Below, in pieces: positions 1 to 6,464 of a stretch of DNA of 6,477 nt (position 1 is its first letter; each line of letters begins with the position of its first letter). A program made the translations under genes and the position numbers. Below the pieces are notes generated by a model. It worked only from the letters and a program-made list of their open reading frames with translations, searched no databases and had not been told where the DNA came from. The DNA comes from JBDKGD01 sp964513095 (GTDB lineage: Bacteria; Patescibacteriota; Minisyncoccia; UBA6257; 2-01-FULL-56-20): positions 1 to 6,477 of the forward strand of contig CAZELH010000039.1 of NCBI GenBank assembly GCA_964513095.1, written 5' to 3'.

Positions 1-1151
1 ACGCCATCGACCATCATTTTTAAATAAATATGATGATTTGGCAACCCTACCATATCCTGAATAACAAATTCGGGGGTTACTTCTTTTTCCAAAAATTCTG
101 CATCTTGTGCGCCTACACGAAAGATAATCATCGTACCAACGTTACCAAAAATAGCATCTCGTACCTTTGTAGAGGTATCGGTTACCAATTGACCAATATA
201 CTGGTGTGCGACAATTAAATTTAATCGATATTTGCGAGCCTCGGACAAGATACTAGCAAATGAATCGGTAGCAAAGTTTTGGAACTCGTCGACGAATAAG
301 TAAAAATCACGCCGTTCGTCTTCGGGGATACGAACGCGATCCATCGCCGCCAATTGAATTTTGGTAATAATCATAGCACCTAACAAGGCGGAGTTATCTT
401 CACCCATTCTTCCCTTTGACAAGTTTACGAGCAAAATCTTTCCGCTATTCATAATCTCAAACACATCGATGGTGTTTTTTGGTTGTCCCACAATATTACG
501 CACCACTGCGGATGATAAAAATTGACCGACTTTGTTTTGAATAGGAGCAATGGCTTCATTGCGAAACTTTGGCTCCCATAATTCATACTCACTTACCCAA
601 AATGCCCGCACCACTGGATCGGTAATATTGGCAACAATTTTCGTTCGGTACTCTTTATCAACCAACATTTTTGGAATACCAAGCAAGGTGCTACCCGGAG
701 TATCGAGAAGCGCCAATACTGTATTGTTTAAAATGTATTCCATACGAGCCGACCATACATTCGCCCAAATTTTAGTAAAGATACCCATGAGTCCCGATGC
801 AACTAAGTGCTTATACTCCGGCTCATTAAGTTCTAGAATATTAAACCCTATATTAAATTCTGTATCTGACGGATTAAAATACACCACGTCTTTCATTCGT
901 GATTGTGGGATATTTTGCAATGCGGCCTCGACTAATTCGCCGTGCGGATCAACCAAACATAAACCCTCCCCGTTAGCGATATCCTGCGCGACGATATTAT
1001 TAATCAGCGTGGACTTTCCTGTTCCGCTTTTTCCAATAATATACATGTGCTGACGACGGTCTTTTCGGCGAACACCAAATAGTTTTTGCTGATTGCGAAA
1101 ATCAGTTCTTCCAAAATAAACGACGTCGGCAGTTGGTTTATATTCTTCCAT
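1..1151 (-). CDS. VirD4/TraG-like (HerA/FtsK-superfamily) ATPase, 3' end cut by window edge
   Basis: An open frame runs from ATG at 1151 off the left edge, giving 383 codons with no stop. The Walker A motif is GKSGTGKST (residues 40-48), LVDPHGEL lies at 66-73, Walker B is FYLFVDEF (283-290, acidic pair D288-E289), and ARKYRLNLIVAHQY (305-318) matches the conserved segment with a sensor-like Gln seen in TraG/TraD coupling ATPases. Such proteins form hexameric motors that move DNA or protein through membranes. The segment just before Walker A (VVYFGRTDFRN, then DRRQHMYIIG) is typical of the Patescibacteria family as I remember it. Unlike classical VirD4 it has no N-terminal membrane helix, so it is probably soluble and recruited by the membrane proteins encoded just upstream. 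It starts 13 bases after the stop of the 166-residue gene, so the two are probably co-transcribed. A GTG at 1187 is an alternative start that overlaps that gene. Family is fairly certain; substrate is unknown. Confidence 0.88.
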   Translation of the reverse strand, partial: MEEYKPTADVVYFGRTDFRNQQKLFGVRRKDRRQHMYIIGKSGTGKSTLINNIVAQDIANGEGLCLVDPHGELVEAALQNIPQSRMKDVVYFNPSDTEFNIGFNILELNEPEYKHLVASGLMGIFTKIWANVWSARMEYILNNTVLALLDTPGSTLLGIPKMLVDKEYRTKIVANITDPVVRAFWVSEYELWEPKFRNEAIAPIQNKVGQFLSSAVVRNIVGQPKNTIDVFEIMNSGKILLVNLSKGRMGEDNSALLGAMIITKIQLAAMDRVRIPEDERRDFYLFVDEFQNFATDSFASILSEARKYRLNLIVAHQYIGQLVTDTSTKVRDAIFGNVGTMIIFRVGAQDAEFLEKEVTPEFVIQDMVGLPNHHIYLKMMVDG

Positions 1152-1164
1152 ATGCTGTAAATAA

Positions 1165-1665
1165 TTACGCGATAATTCGTATTTCACGCAAAAATTCTTC
1201 GTAATACCGGAACAAATTTTTTGCGTCTTTCAAATCGACCGTGTATCCGGGTGTATGGACAAGACTGTTGCGCACTCGATGAGCACGCCACAAATTATCA
1301 ATACTTCGAATATTATCGGGATTTACATTATTTAGTCTATCAGAAAAATGTTCTCCCGGAACACCAAGTTCTTTTAATATGTAATCAACAAATGCATCAG
1401 CTTCAATAATAGCTACTCGCAACCCCTCAACACTTTCCCGTTCTGCTTTTTCTTTTATTTTTCCCCAACGACTATCAATGGCTTCTTGCGCTATGGAAAG
1501 TCGCCGTGCTTTTACTACTGGTCGTTTTCCGAATGGTGGTCGATACTGTAACCCATTTATGAAGGCATACACTAAAAAACACGCTACCACAATATCAAGC
1601 ACAATAAACACAACAAGTGCGGTGTAATAAAAAAGATGCCATATTCCCAAAAATTGAGTACTCAT
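1165..1665 (-). CDS. Membrane-anchored protein with HEPN-like domain
   Basis: This gene encodes 166 residues. One strongly hydrophobic helix (about 12-37) is followed by a basic stretch (KRPVVKARR, 47-55), which suggests a single-pass protein with its soluble part in the cytoplasm. The soluble part (about 58-166) looks all-helical. It includes AIIEADAFVDYILKEL (85-100), NLWRAHRVRNSLVH (124-137) and a last helix DAKNLFRYYEEFLREI (147-162). RNSLVH (132-137) fits the HEPN pattern R-(polar)-x3-H, with Asn after the Arg. HEPN domains are four-helix bundles; many are RNases or nucleotide-binding toxins, while others are only scaffolds. Its ATG overlaps the stop of the 448-residue gene as ATGA, so translation is probably coupled, and the ATPase gene follows 13 bases on. 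The gene is clearly real. The HEPN assignment comes from the motif and helix layout only, and RNase activity is unproven. It could equally be a structural subunit of the ATPase complex. Confidence 0.85.
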   Translation of the reverse strand: MSTQFLGIWHLFYYTALVVFIVLDIVVACFLVYAFINGLQYRPPFGKRPVVKARRLSIAQEAIDSRWGKIKEKAERESVEGLRVAIIEADAFVDYILKELGVPGEHFSDRLNNVNPDNIRSIDNLWRAHRVRNSLVHTPGYTVDLKDAKNLFRYYEEFLREIRIIA

Positions 1666-3008
1666 TTGAATTTTTCTATATCAGCTTCATCCCCATACAC
1701 AGCCATACCGGCTGGTGCGCCACTTTTACGACTTTCAACTCGCGCAATGTGCGGGGCAGTAAGCACTATCCTTGTTGGTGGATGAAATATTGTCGCTAAA
1801 CTTTCTGTGTTGAGGGTTGCTATCTTTGAATGAATATTCCAGTTAAAAATAAAAGAGGTGAGCAACTTTCCTGCAAAGGTATCCATGGGTGTTTCGCGAA
1901 TTCGATAGTTGTACAAAATTCGCTCTTTTAAATACTCCGTTCTTTTTGCTGGAAAGAGGTATGGTTTTTTCCAAATACTTGTTTTGGTAAATGTTTTGGC
2001 ATTCGGTTTAAATGAATTCAAATGCAACCCTTGATACTGGTTAAGCGCACTCATAATTCCAAAAATAATTGAGTTTTCATTGGGACTCCCCTGCGCTCCA
2101 ACGTAAATGAATCGGAATATACTATCAAACGCTGGTTTTGCTAAATTATTTTCAATCATTTCAATAACTCGCACTTCCCCCGGCGTGCGCTGAATTAATC
2201 GTGGTGTTTCTTCTTTTTTTTCTTCGGGAATAATAAACGCGGGCAATGGCCCCCCTTCCGGAAATTCCACTTTCAAACCCTGCGATGCCGGTTTAGAGTC
2301 CTTTTTTTCTTTGAGGTCTTTTAAGAATTCACTCCAATCAGATTTCCACTCATCGAGCGCTTTTGGAGTAATGACGATTTGCAAGCACCCAATTTCTCCC
2401 GCTTTTAATTTTCCAAATGCTTCAAGCATTGTCCCAATGGGATCATACTGCTTGTCCTCGTCGGGACTTTCAAATTCTATATAACTGCGAATGGGGTATG
2501 CCGCCTCTTTGGCCAACACAATCTCCGTGCCTGATATAGTTACTGACCTATCCGTGGCATCTGCCACATTTTCAGGAAGTCTGTCTATATAATCTTTTAC
2601 TTCCTCTATTTCCACATCCGGATAATAAGAAAAAAAGGCGCCTTCAATGATGCTTCGAAATGCGGTTGGAATACGCATATAGAAATGAACCTCTCCTTCA
2701 AAACTTACAATTTCAAGACTAAAACTTCGCGTAATTTCGCCATCAAGATACTTTTCTTTAAAGTTTCCGGGGGCATTTCTCAAACCAGCAATGGCATTCA
2801 AAATCTGTTCCATTGCCTTTGGGCTTTTTAAAATTTCTCGTGGAATCTTTAACTCTAGCAACACATACGGAATTGCCAATGCAAATTTTTGACGCTTCCA
2901 AAATAACCAAAAACTTTCTGCTCCTGATTTCAAAACGACAAAAAGAAGCACCCACATAATAAGGAACAGGGCTTCTGTCAAAAATGAAGCTAATGCGGAA
3001 TCAAGCAT
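1662..3008 (-). CDS. Membrane-anchored partner of the VirD4-like ATPase, uncharacterised (possibly DUF8128-type)
   Basis: This gene encodes 448 residues and has no enzyme motif or P-loop. A hydrophobic N-terminal helix (about 11-27) is followed by a soluble body. The first part (50-180) contains LELKIPREILKSPKAMEQIL and FSLEIVSFEGEVHFYMRIP, an alpha/beta pattern I recall from Patescibacteria and archaeal proteins that sit N-terminal to, or beside, HerA/TraG-like ATPases. A charged Pro/Lys/Glu linker (about 225-275) leads to a second part (275-420) ending in LNTESLATIFHPP and ESRKSGAPAGMAVYG. In fused homologues a comparable ELATL(W/F)HxP...PP segment comes just before the ATPase domain. The inference is a scaffold that ties the ATPase to the membrane. 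The gene heads a three-gene operon behind a TATAAT box. ATG at 3008 is the only sensible start, since it leaves the membrane helix intact; there is no Shine-Dalgarno sequence. DUF8128 is recalled from memory and unverified. Confidence 0.85.
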   Translation of the reverse strand: MLDSALASFLTEALFLIMWVLLFVVLKSGAESFWLFWKRQKFALAIPYVLLELKIPREILKSPKAMEQILNAIAGLRNAPGNFKEKYLDGEITRSFSLEIVSFEGEVHFYMRIPTAFRSIIEGAFFSYYPDVEIEEVKDYIDRLPENVADATDRSVTISGTEIVLAKEAAYPIRSYIEFESPDEDKQYDPIGTMLEAFGKLKAGEIGCLQIVITPKALDEWKSDWSEFLKDLKEKKDSKPASQGLKVEFPEGGPLPAFIIPEEKKEETPRLIQRTPGEVRVIEMIENNLAKPAFDSIFRFIYVGAQGSPNENSIIFGIMSALNQYQGLHLNSFKPNAKTFTKTSIWKKPYLFPAKRTEYLKERILYNYRIRETPMDTFAGKLLTSFIFNWNIHSKIATLNTESLATIFHPPTRIVLTAPHIARVESRKSGAPAGMAVYGDEADIEKFK

Positions 3009-3033
3009 CGAGGTAAATCTTTTTTATATATTT

Positions 3034-3062
3034 ATTATACCTTATCGGTAATCGTGAAACCT
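3034..3062 (-). promoter_or_regulatory. Candidate promoter of the 448-aa / HEPN-like / ATPase operon
   Basis: A perfect TATAAT (3039 down to 3034 on the minus strand) lies 25 bases before the ATG at 3008. Seventeen bases further upstream the -35 position reads AGGTTT, which is poor, so the call rests on the -10 box and its AT-rich surroundings. The expected leader is under 20 bases and has no ribosome binding site. The rest of the 144-base gap (3009-3152) shows no gene and no convincing terminator. Confidence 0.5.
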
Positions 3063-3152
3063 AAAACCTGTAACTCAAAACGTAAGAATAAAGAAAGAAA
3101 TAGATCAATTGTCGAAGATCAAAAAACTATACCCTTGCTCACCCGCTCCTGT

Positions 3153-4190
3153 CTACGATTGTTTTACGTGATACGTACCGTCCTGCAATTTCTTGAAGAA
3201 ATTTTTATTCTGCAGATTCACCAAAATAGTGTTCTGTTTAATGAAACGTTCTTTCTGTACTGCCAATACCACATCTTTTGGTGTTAATGGGCCATTATTC
3301 TTTAAGATACGCGCAATAACCTCTCGCGCAGTTCCCGCTTCAAACCCATTTTCAGTTAATCCATACATACCCCGTCCAACTAAAACGAACCGTGAATCTT
3401 TTATGAGTTCATTGTGCACCGTTGGCGCGAGCGCAGTACGACGAGAAAATCCTGCCTTGTTGATACTTTCGGCAATCGTTTGGAAATGCAATGGCTTTCC
3501 TTCTTTTTTTAATATCAAATAAATTCGATCGCGGATAGTTGTTGGGTTAATCTCTGGCCATTCATTCAAACCGGAATCTCCGTATGGATTTGTACCGATT
3601 ATCTTTGTTAACGAAAGATATCGTTCTGCTTGAGTGCGATTAAATGGTTGATTCTTTACGAATGTTGCAAATATGGTTTTGTATCCACCTGCCAATACGC
3701 TGTTTTTATTTGCGTTTAATTCTTGCGCCCAGTTTCGAATACACTGCGTGGCGGCATCGAACGATGCTTGGTCTAAGTAGTACAATGGTACGAATTGTTC
3801 GTCTTCATCGTGAAAGAAAAAAGCGTTTGTCGATGCTAACAAAAGCGAAAGTTGGTTTGGTGAAAATAACACACCCGTACCTTTTAGGTACTCCAACAAA
3901 TCTTGCTGTTTGGTAATCCCTGCGTTGTTCTTTAAGAATTTTTTACCCGCCTCTAACGCCTTCTGAAAATACGAATTTGTTCGGACGTGTTCCTGTAAGA
4001 TCTTCAACGCGGCGGCTTCAATCTGCCGTACTCGTTCACGGGTAATATTGTATCGGTCACCAATAGCCGCCAGTGTTTCTGGGTTTTGTTTTGGGTTTAA
4101 ACCGAAACGGTTTTTAATCACTTCCTGTTGGCGAACGCTCAGGGTATTAAAAAGGCCGCTGAATGAATCATTTGAAGAATTCGTAGGCAT
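3153..4190 (-). CDS. Sigma-70 region 4 protein with C-terminal HARE-HTH (RNAP delta-like) domains
   Basis: This gene encodes 345 residues. Residues 16-66 are a clear sigma-70 region 4: LSVRQQEVIKNRFGL, then the helix-turn-helix TLAAIGDRYNITRERVRQIE, the part that reads -35 boxes in true sigma factors. Regions 1-3 are absent, so the protein cannot melt promoters by itself and is not a complete sigma factor. A middle part (70-215) is not recognised; it looks helical and may hold another winged helix near 91-140. Residues 218-281 (IRDRIYLILKKEGKPLHFQT to GRGMYGLTE) match the HARE-HTH fold shared by RNA polymerase delta subunit and some restriction proteins. Residues 288-342 look like a degenerate second copy. 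The likely role is transcription regulator or RNA polymerase accessory factor. I recall this domain pairing as common in Parcubacteria. It has its own promoter with an overlapping inverted repeat, which suggests autoregulation. No Shine-Dalgarno sequence precedes ATG 4190. Confidence 0.88.
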   Translation of the reverse strand: MPTNSSNDSFSGLFNTLSVRQQEVIKNRFGLNPKQNPETLAAIGDRYNITRERVRQIEAAALKILQEHVRTNSYFQKALEAGKKFLKNNAGITKQQDLLEYLKGTGVLFSPNQLSLLLASTNAFFFHDEDEQFVPLYYLDQASFDAATQCIRNWAQELNANKNSVLAGGYKTIFATFVKNQPFNRTQAERYLSLTKIIGTNPYGDSGLNEWPEINPTTIRDRIYLILKKEGKPLHFQTIAESINKAGFSRRTALAPTVHNELIKDSRFVLVGRGMYGLTENGFEAGTAREVIARILKNNGPLTPKDVVLAVQKERFIKQNTILVNLQNKNFFKKLQDGTYHVKQS

Positions 4191-4229
4191 GATTAAAAGG
4201 GTTTATATAATTGAATATGTATAAGACTC

Positions 4230-4258
4230 ATTATAAAGGTAAAGGCTTTATAAGTCAA
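4230..4258 (-). promoter_or_regulatory. Strong sigma-70-type promoter of the sigma-4/HARE gene
   Basis: On the minus strand TTGACT (4258-4253) and TATAAT (4235-4230) are separated by exactly 17 bases, with one mismatch to the bacterial consensus. Transcription should begin near 4223, leaving a leader of about 33 bases before ATG 4190. A weaker upstream alternative is TTGACA (4292-4287), 17 bases, TTTTAT (4269-4264). Confidence 0.8.
4231..4253. repeat. Inverted repeat inside the promoter, candidate operator
   Basis: TTATAAAG (4231-4238) and its exact reverse complement CTTTATAA (4246-4253) flank a 7-base spacer. The repeat runs from inside the -10 box to the edge of the -35 box, so a dimer bound here would block RNA polymerase. 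The downstream DNA-binding protein is an obvious candidate ligand, but that is inference, and AT-rich repeats can arise by chance. Confidence 0.55.
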
Positions 4259-4286
4259 GAACCATAAAACAATATCGATACAAATC

Positions 4287-4304
4287 TGTCAAATTTTTTT
4301 GACA
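4287..4304. repeat. Inverted repeat TGTCAAA-N4-TTTGACA just after secF
   Basis: Perfect 7-base arms flank a TTTT loop and begin 4 bases past the secF stop codon. In RNA from the minus strand it could fold, but the stem is AU-rich and no U-tract follows, so it is a poor intrinsic terminator. Each arm contains TTGACA, the consensus -35 box, one in each direction. It could be an operator, a weak hairpin protecting the secDF mRNA 3' end, or part of a second promoter. Confidence 0.45.
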
Positions 4305-4308
4305 AATG

Positions 4309-5220
4309 CTATTTCGTCACCTTCGAGCCACCAAACACGAGCAAGAGCGGACTCGCCACAAATACCGAAGAATAGATACCGGTTGTTACTCCGATTAGGA
4401 GCGTGAGTACGAAGAAATGCAGATTGGCGGGACCAAGCCAGAGAAGTGCAATCAATACTAAAATAAGTGTAAATGAGGTGTTTATGGAGCGAGCCAATGT
4501 TTGATTTACGCTTATATTTATCACTTCAGAAAAACTTGATTTACCACGCAATACATTCAAATTTTCACGAATACGATCAAACACAACAATAGTGTCATGT
4601 ACTGAAAATCCCATTACCACCAACAACGCTACGATAAAGTTCGTATCAATCTCTATCCCCTTATATCTACCTAACACTGCCAATACACCGGCAGGAATTG
4701 CAACGTCGTGAAACAAGGTAATTAACGTGATCCATCCATAGCGCCACGAAGACACCGGATATGAAACCTTTCGAAATGCAAACGCGATATATGCTGAAAT
4801 ACCCAAGAGTACAAGTAGTATTGCCCACAACGCATTTGTTTTTAATTCTGCTGAAACTGAAGGGCCGATTGATGAAAAACTTAATTCGTTAAATCCTTTA
4901 AAGCTTGACCTCAACAATCCAAATGATTCTTGGTGTTTTGATTCTTCAATGGGTGCAAATCGAACAATAAACTCGCCTTCATTGCCTGTTTGAGAAACTT
5001 TAGCATCGACGATCTTTAATTTTTCCGCAAAAAAAGCGCTTATCGCATCAGGAGAAACAGGTGCGCCGTCAGTTTGCTGTGCGGTAAATTGCCAGAGTGT
5101 TCCTCCAGTAAAATCAATCCCCTGATGGAATCCAAACACCAAAGACACCACAATCGCCAGACCAACTAAAAGCCCCGAAAGACCGATGTAGAAATTTTTA
5201 TAAGAAGAAATATTTATCAT
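4309..5220 (-). CDS. secF: Protein translocase subunit SecF
   Basis: SecF, with SecD, uses the proton gradient to help pull secreted proteins out of the SecYEG channel after the SecA step. It is a 303-residue inner-membrane protein, about the usual length. A membrane helix (11-31) leads into GIDFTGGT (34-41) and the extracytoplasmic P4 domain (about 45-127, ending in SSIGPSVSAELK at 116-127). Five further helices (about 128-149, 162-184, 190-213, 248-264, 267-297) complete the RND-type half. The signature GFSVHDTIVVFDRIREN (204-220) and ARSINTSFT (243-251) are intact; D209 and R244 are the likely counterparts of the conserved Asp and Arg in the proton path of Thermus SecDF. The ATG is 8 bases after the secD stop, so the two are co-transcribed and probably co-translated. 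No Shine-Dalgarno sequence is seen (CTACTACT precedes the ATG). Nothing is truncated or missing. Confidence 0.97.
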   Translation of the reverse strand: MINISSYKNFYIGLSGLLVGLAIVVSLVFGFHQGIDFTGGTLWQFTAQQTDGAPVSPDAISAFFAEKLKIVDAKVSQTGNEGEFIVRFAPIEESKHQESFGLLRSSFKGFNELSFSSIGPSVSAELKTNALWAILLVLLGISAYIAFAFRKVSYPVSSWRYGWITLITLFHDVAIPAGVLAVLGRYKGIEIDTNFIVALLVVMGFSVHDTIVVFDRIRENLNVLRGKSSFSEVINISVNQTLARSINTSFTLILVLIALLWLGPANLHFFVLTLLIGVTTGIYSSVFVASPLLLVFGGSKVTK

Positions 5221-5228
5221 AGTAGTAG

Positions 5229-6464
5229 TTAGCGTGATGAGGATCGTCCAGCAAAAACAGTAAGGAATAATCTCGTTGTGGTGATGGCACTAAACAAACT
5301 CGTAACCACACCAATAAAGAGCGTTAGTGCGAATCCGCGCACGAAGCTAGAAGTGAAGAAGTAGAGAATAAACGCAGTAATCATCGTACTGGTGTTGGAG
5401 TCGCGAATCGAAGGCCATGCGCGACGAAAACCCTCCACTATTGAAGCTTGCTTTGAAAGCCCTCGTTTTGCCTCTTCTTTCATTCGTTCAAAAACAAGCA
5501 CGTTCGCGTCTACTGCCATACCGATAGTTAAAATAAATCCGGCAATACCGGCCAAGCTCATTGTTACTGGCACTCCTTTGAAAATAGCAGCGGTAACGGC
5601 TATGTAGATAAGTAGTGCGAGCGAAGCAAACAATCCGTACCAACCGTAGTACACAATCATAAACGCCATCACAAGCAAGGTGCCGAGCGCACCTGCCAGT
5701 AAGGTTTTCTGCAATGAATTAGCGCCGAGCACCGGACTGACTGTTTGTTGGTTAATGAGGGTGATGCTCGCTGGCAATGCGCCCGCGTTAAATCGCTCCA
5801 CCAATGACTTTGCTTGCGCAATCGTAAACTTACCGGTAATGACAGCGCTACCTCCGACAATTTTCTGTTGGACCGTTGGCAATTCAATCAACTGATTGTC
5901 CAAGAAAATTCCTACTGGTCGTCCAATATTTTTTTCCGTAATTCGTTCAAAAATATTTGCGCCATCACTATTGAATGTAATCGCGACTTGTGGAGCGCCA
6001 GTGGTTGGATCGAATGCCAGTGCGGCGCTGGTTACGTAGCGACCATCAAGGTTGGTAGGGATAAAATTCGTACTGGTGCCGTTTTGCTCCGTTTCACGGA
6101 AATCCAATTGTGGCGTTTCTCCAATTAACGCAATCGCCTGCTTTACATCTTTGACTCCAGCGAGCTCAACAACTAAGTTCGCTTTCTCTCCCGATTTTGC
6201 CACATAAATTTGTGGTTCGGATACGCCGAATAAATTTACCCGACGTTCGATCACATCACGAAGACCGGCAAGGACCGAATCGCGATCACTGTCTTTTATC
6301 TTGCTCGTATCGACTTCATACACCAAGTGCGTTCCTCCGACGAGGTCAAGACCTAATTTCCACGGACGATATTTTGCCCCCAATCCCGTTGGGTAGACAA
6401 AAAAGCCCGCTGCGACTGCAAAAAGGATAATAAAAGTAAGGTATAATCCGGCGTTTTTATTCAT
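5229..6464 (-). CDS. secD: Protein translocase subunit SecD
   Basis: SecD is the partner of SecF in the proton-driven Sec accessory complex. This copy has 411 residues, much shorter than the roughly 615 of E. coli but typical of compact bacterial SecD. An N-terminal membrane helix (about 7-24) is followed by GLDLVGGTHLVYEVD (38-52), the conserved VIERRVNLFGVSEPQI (71-86), the P1 head region (about 105-210), ITGKFTIAQAKSLVERFNAG (209-228) and SPVLGANSLQKTLLAGALG (243-261). Five membrane helices then follow. GMAVDANVLVFERMKEE (315-331) is the diagnostic motif; D319 is the likely equivalent of the essential membrane Asp of Thermus SecDF. RDSNTSTMITAF (354-365) and VRGFALTLFIGV (375-386) are also standard. 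The gene is complete, but its promoter and any upstream partner such as yajC lie beyond the right edge, 13 bases away. ATG 6464 fits the family's N-terminus; the short upstream sequence shows no ribosome binding site. Confidence 0.97.
   Translation of the reverse strand: MNKNAGLYLTFIILFAVAAGFFVYPTGLGAKYRPWKLGLDLVGGTHLVYEVDTSKIKDSDRDSVLAGLRDVIERRVNLFGVSEPQIYVAKSGEKANLVVELAGVKDVKQAIALIGETPQLDFRETEQNGTSTNFIPTNLDGRYVTSAALAFDPTTGAPQVAITFNSDGANIFERITEKNIGRPVGIFLDNQLIELPTVQQKIVGGSAVITGKFTIAQAKSLVERFNAGALPASITLINQQTVSPVLGANSLQKTLLAGALGTLLVMAFMIVYYGWYGLFASLALLIYIAVTAAIFKGVPVTMSLAGIAGFILTIGMAVDANVLVFERMKEEAKRGLSKQASIVEGFRRAWPSIRDSNTSTMITAFILYFFTSSFVRGFALTLFIGVVTSLFSAITTTRLFLTVFAGRSSSR

Noticed and set aside
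550..1053. Plus-strand open frame of 167 codons
   Set aside because: It is the antisense shadow of the ATPase gene, whose minus-strand frame carries clear Walker motifs. The plus-strand product has no recognisable domain.
1152..1187. GTG start at 1187 for the ATPase, adding 12 residues
   Set aside because: It would overlap the 166-aa gene by 23 bases and has only a weak purine stretch upstream. ATG 1151 fits the family's N-terminus. It is not fully excluded.
3121..3126. T6 run on the minus strand shortly after the sigma-4/HARE stop, as an intrinsic terminator
   Set aside because: The GC-richer sequence before it (GGAGCGGGTGAGC) has no complementary arm, so no hairpin forms next to the T-run.
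3054..3287. Plus-strand open frame of 77 codons beginning in the intergenic gap
   Set aside because: More than half overlaps the 3' end of the sigma-4/HARE gene in antisense. The product is low in complexity, and no promoter or ribosome binding site precedes it.
4273..4280. TATCGATA perfect palindrome
   Set aside because: A lone 8-base palindrome in AT-rich DNA is easily expected by chance and has no partner site nearby.
5814..6128. Plus-strand open frame of 104 codons
   Set aside because: It is an antisense shadow of secD, whose family motifs fix the true frame.
6441..6447. GTATAAT on the plus strand as a -10 box
   Set aside because: It lies inside secD in antisense, and no plus-strand gene follows.
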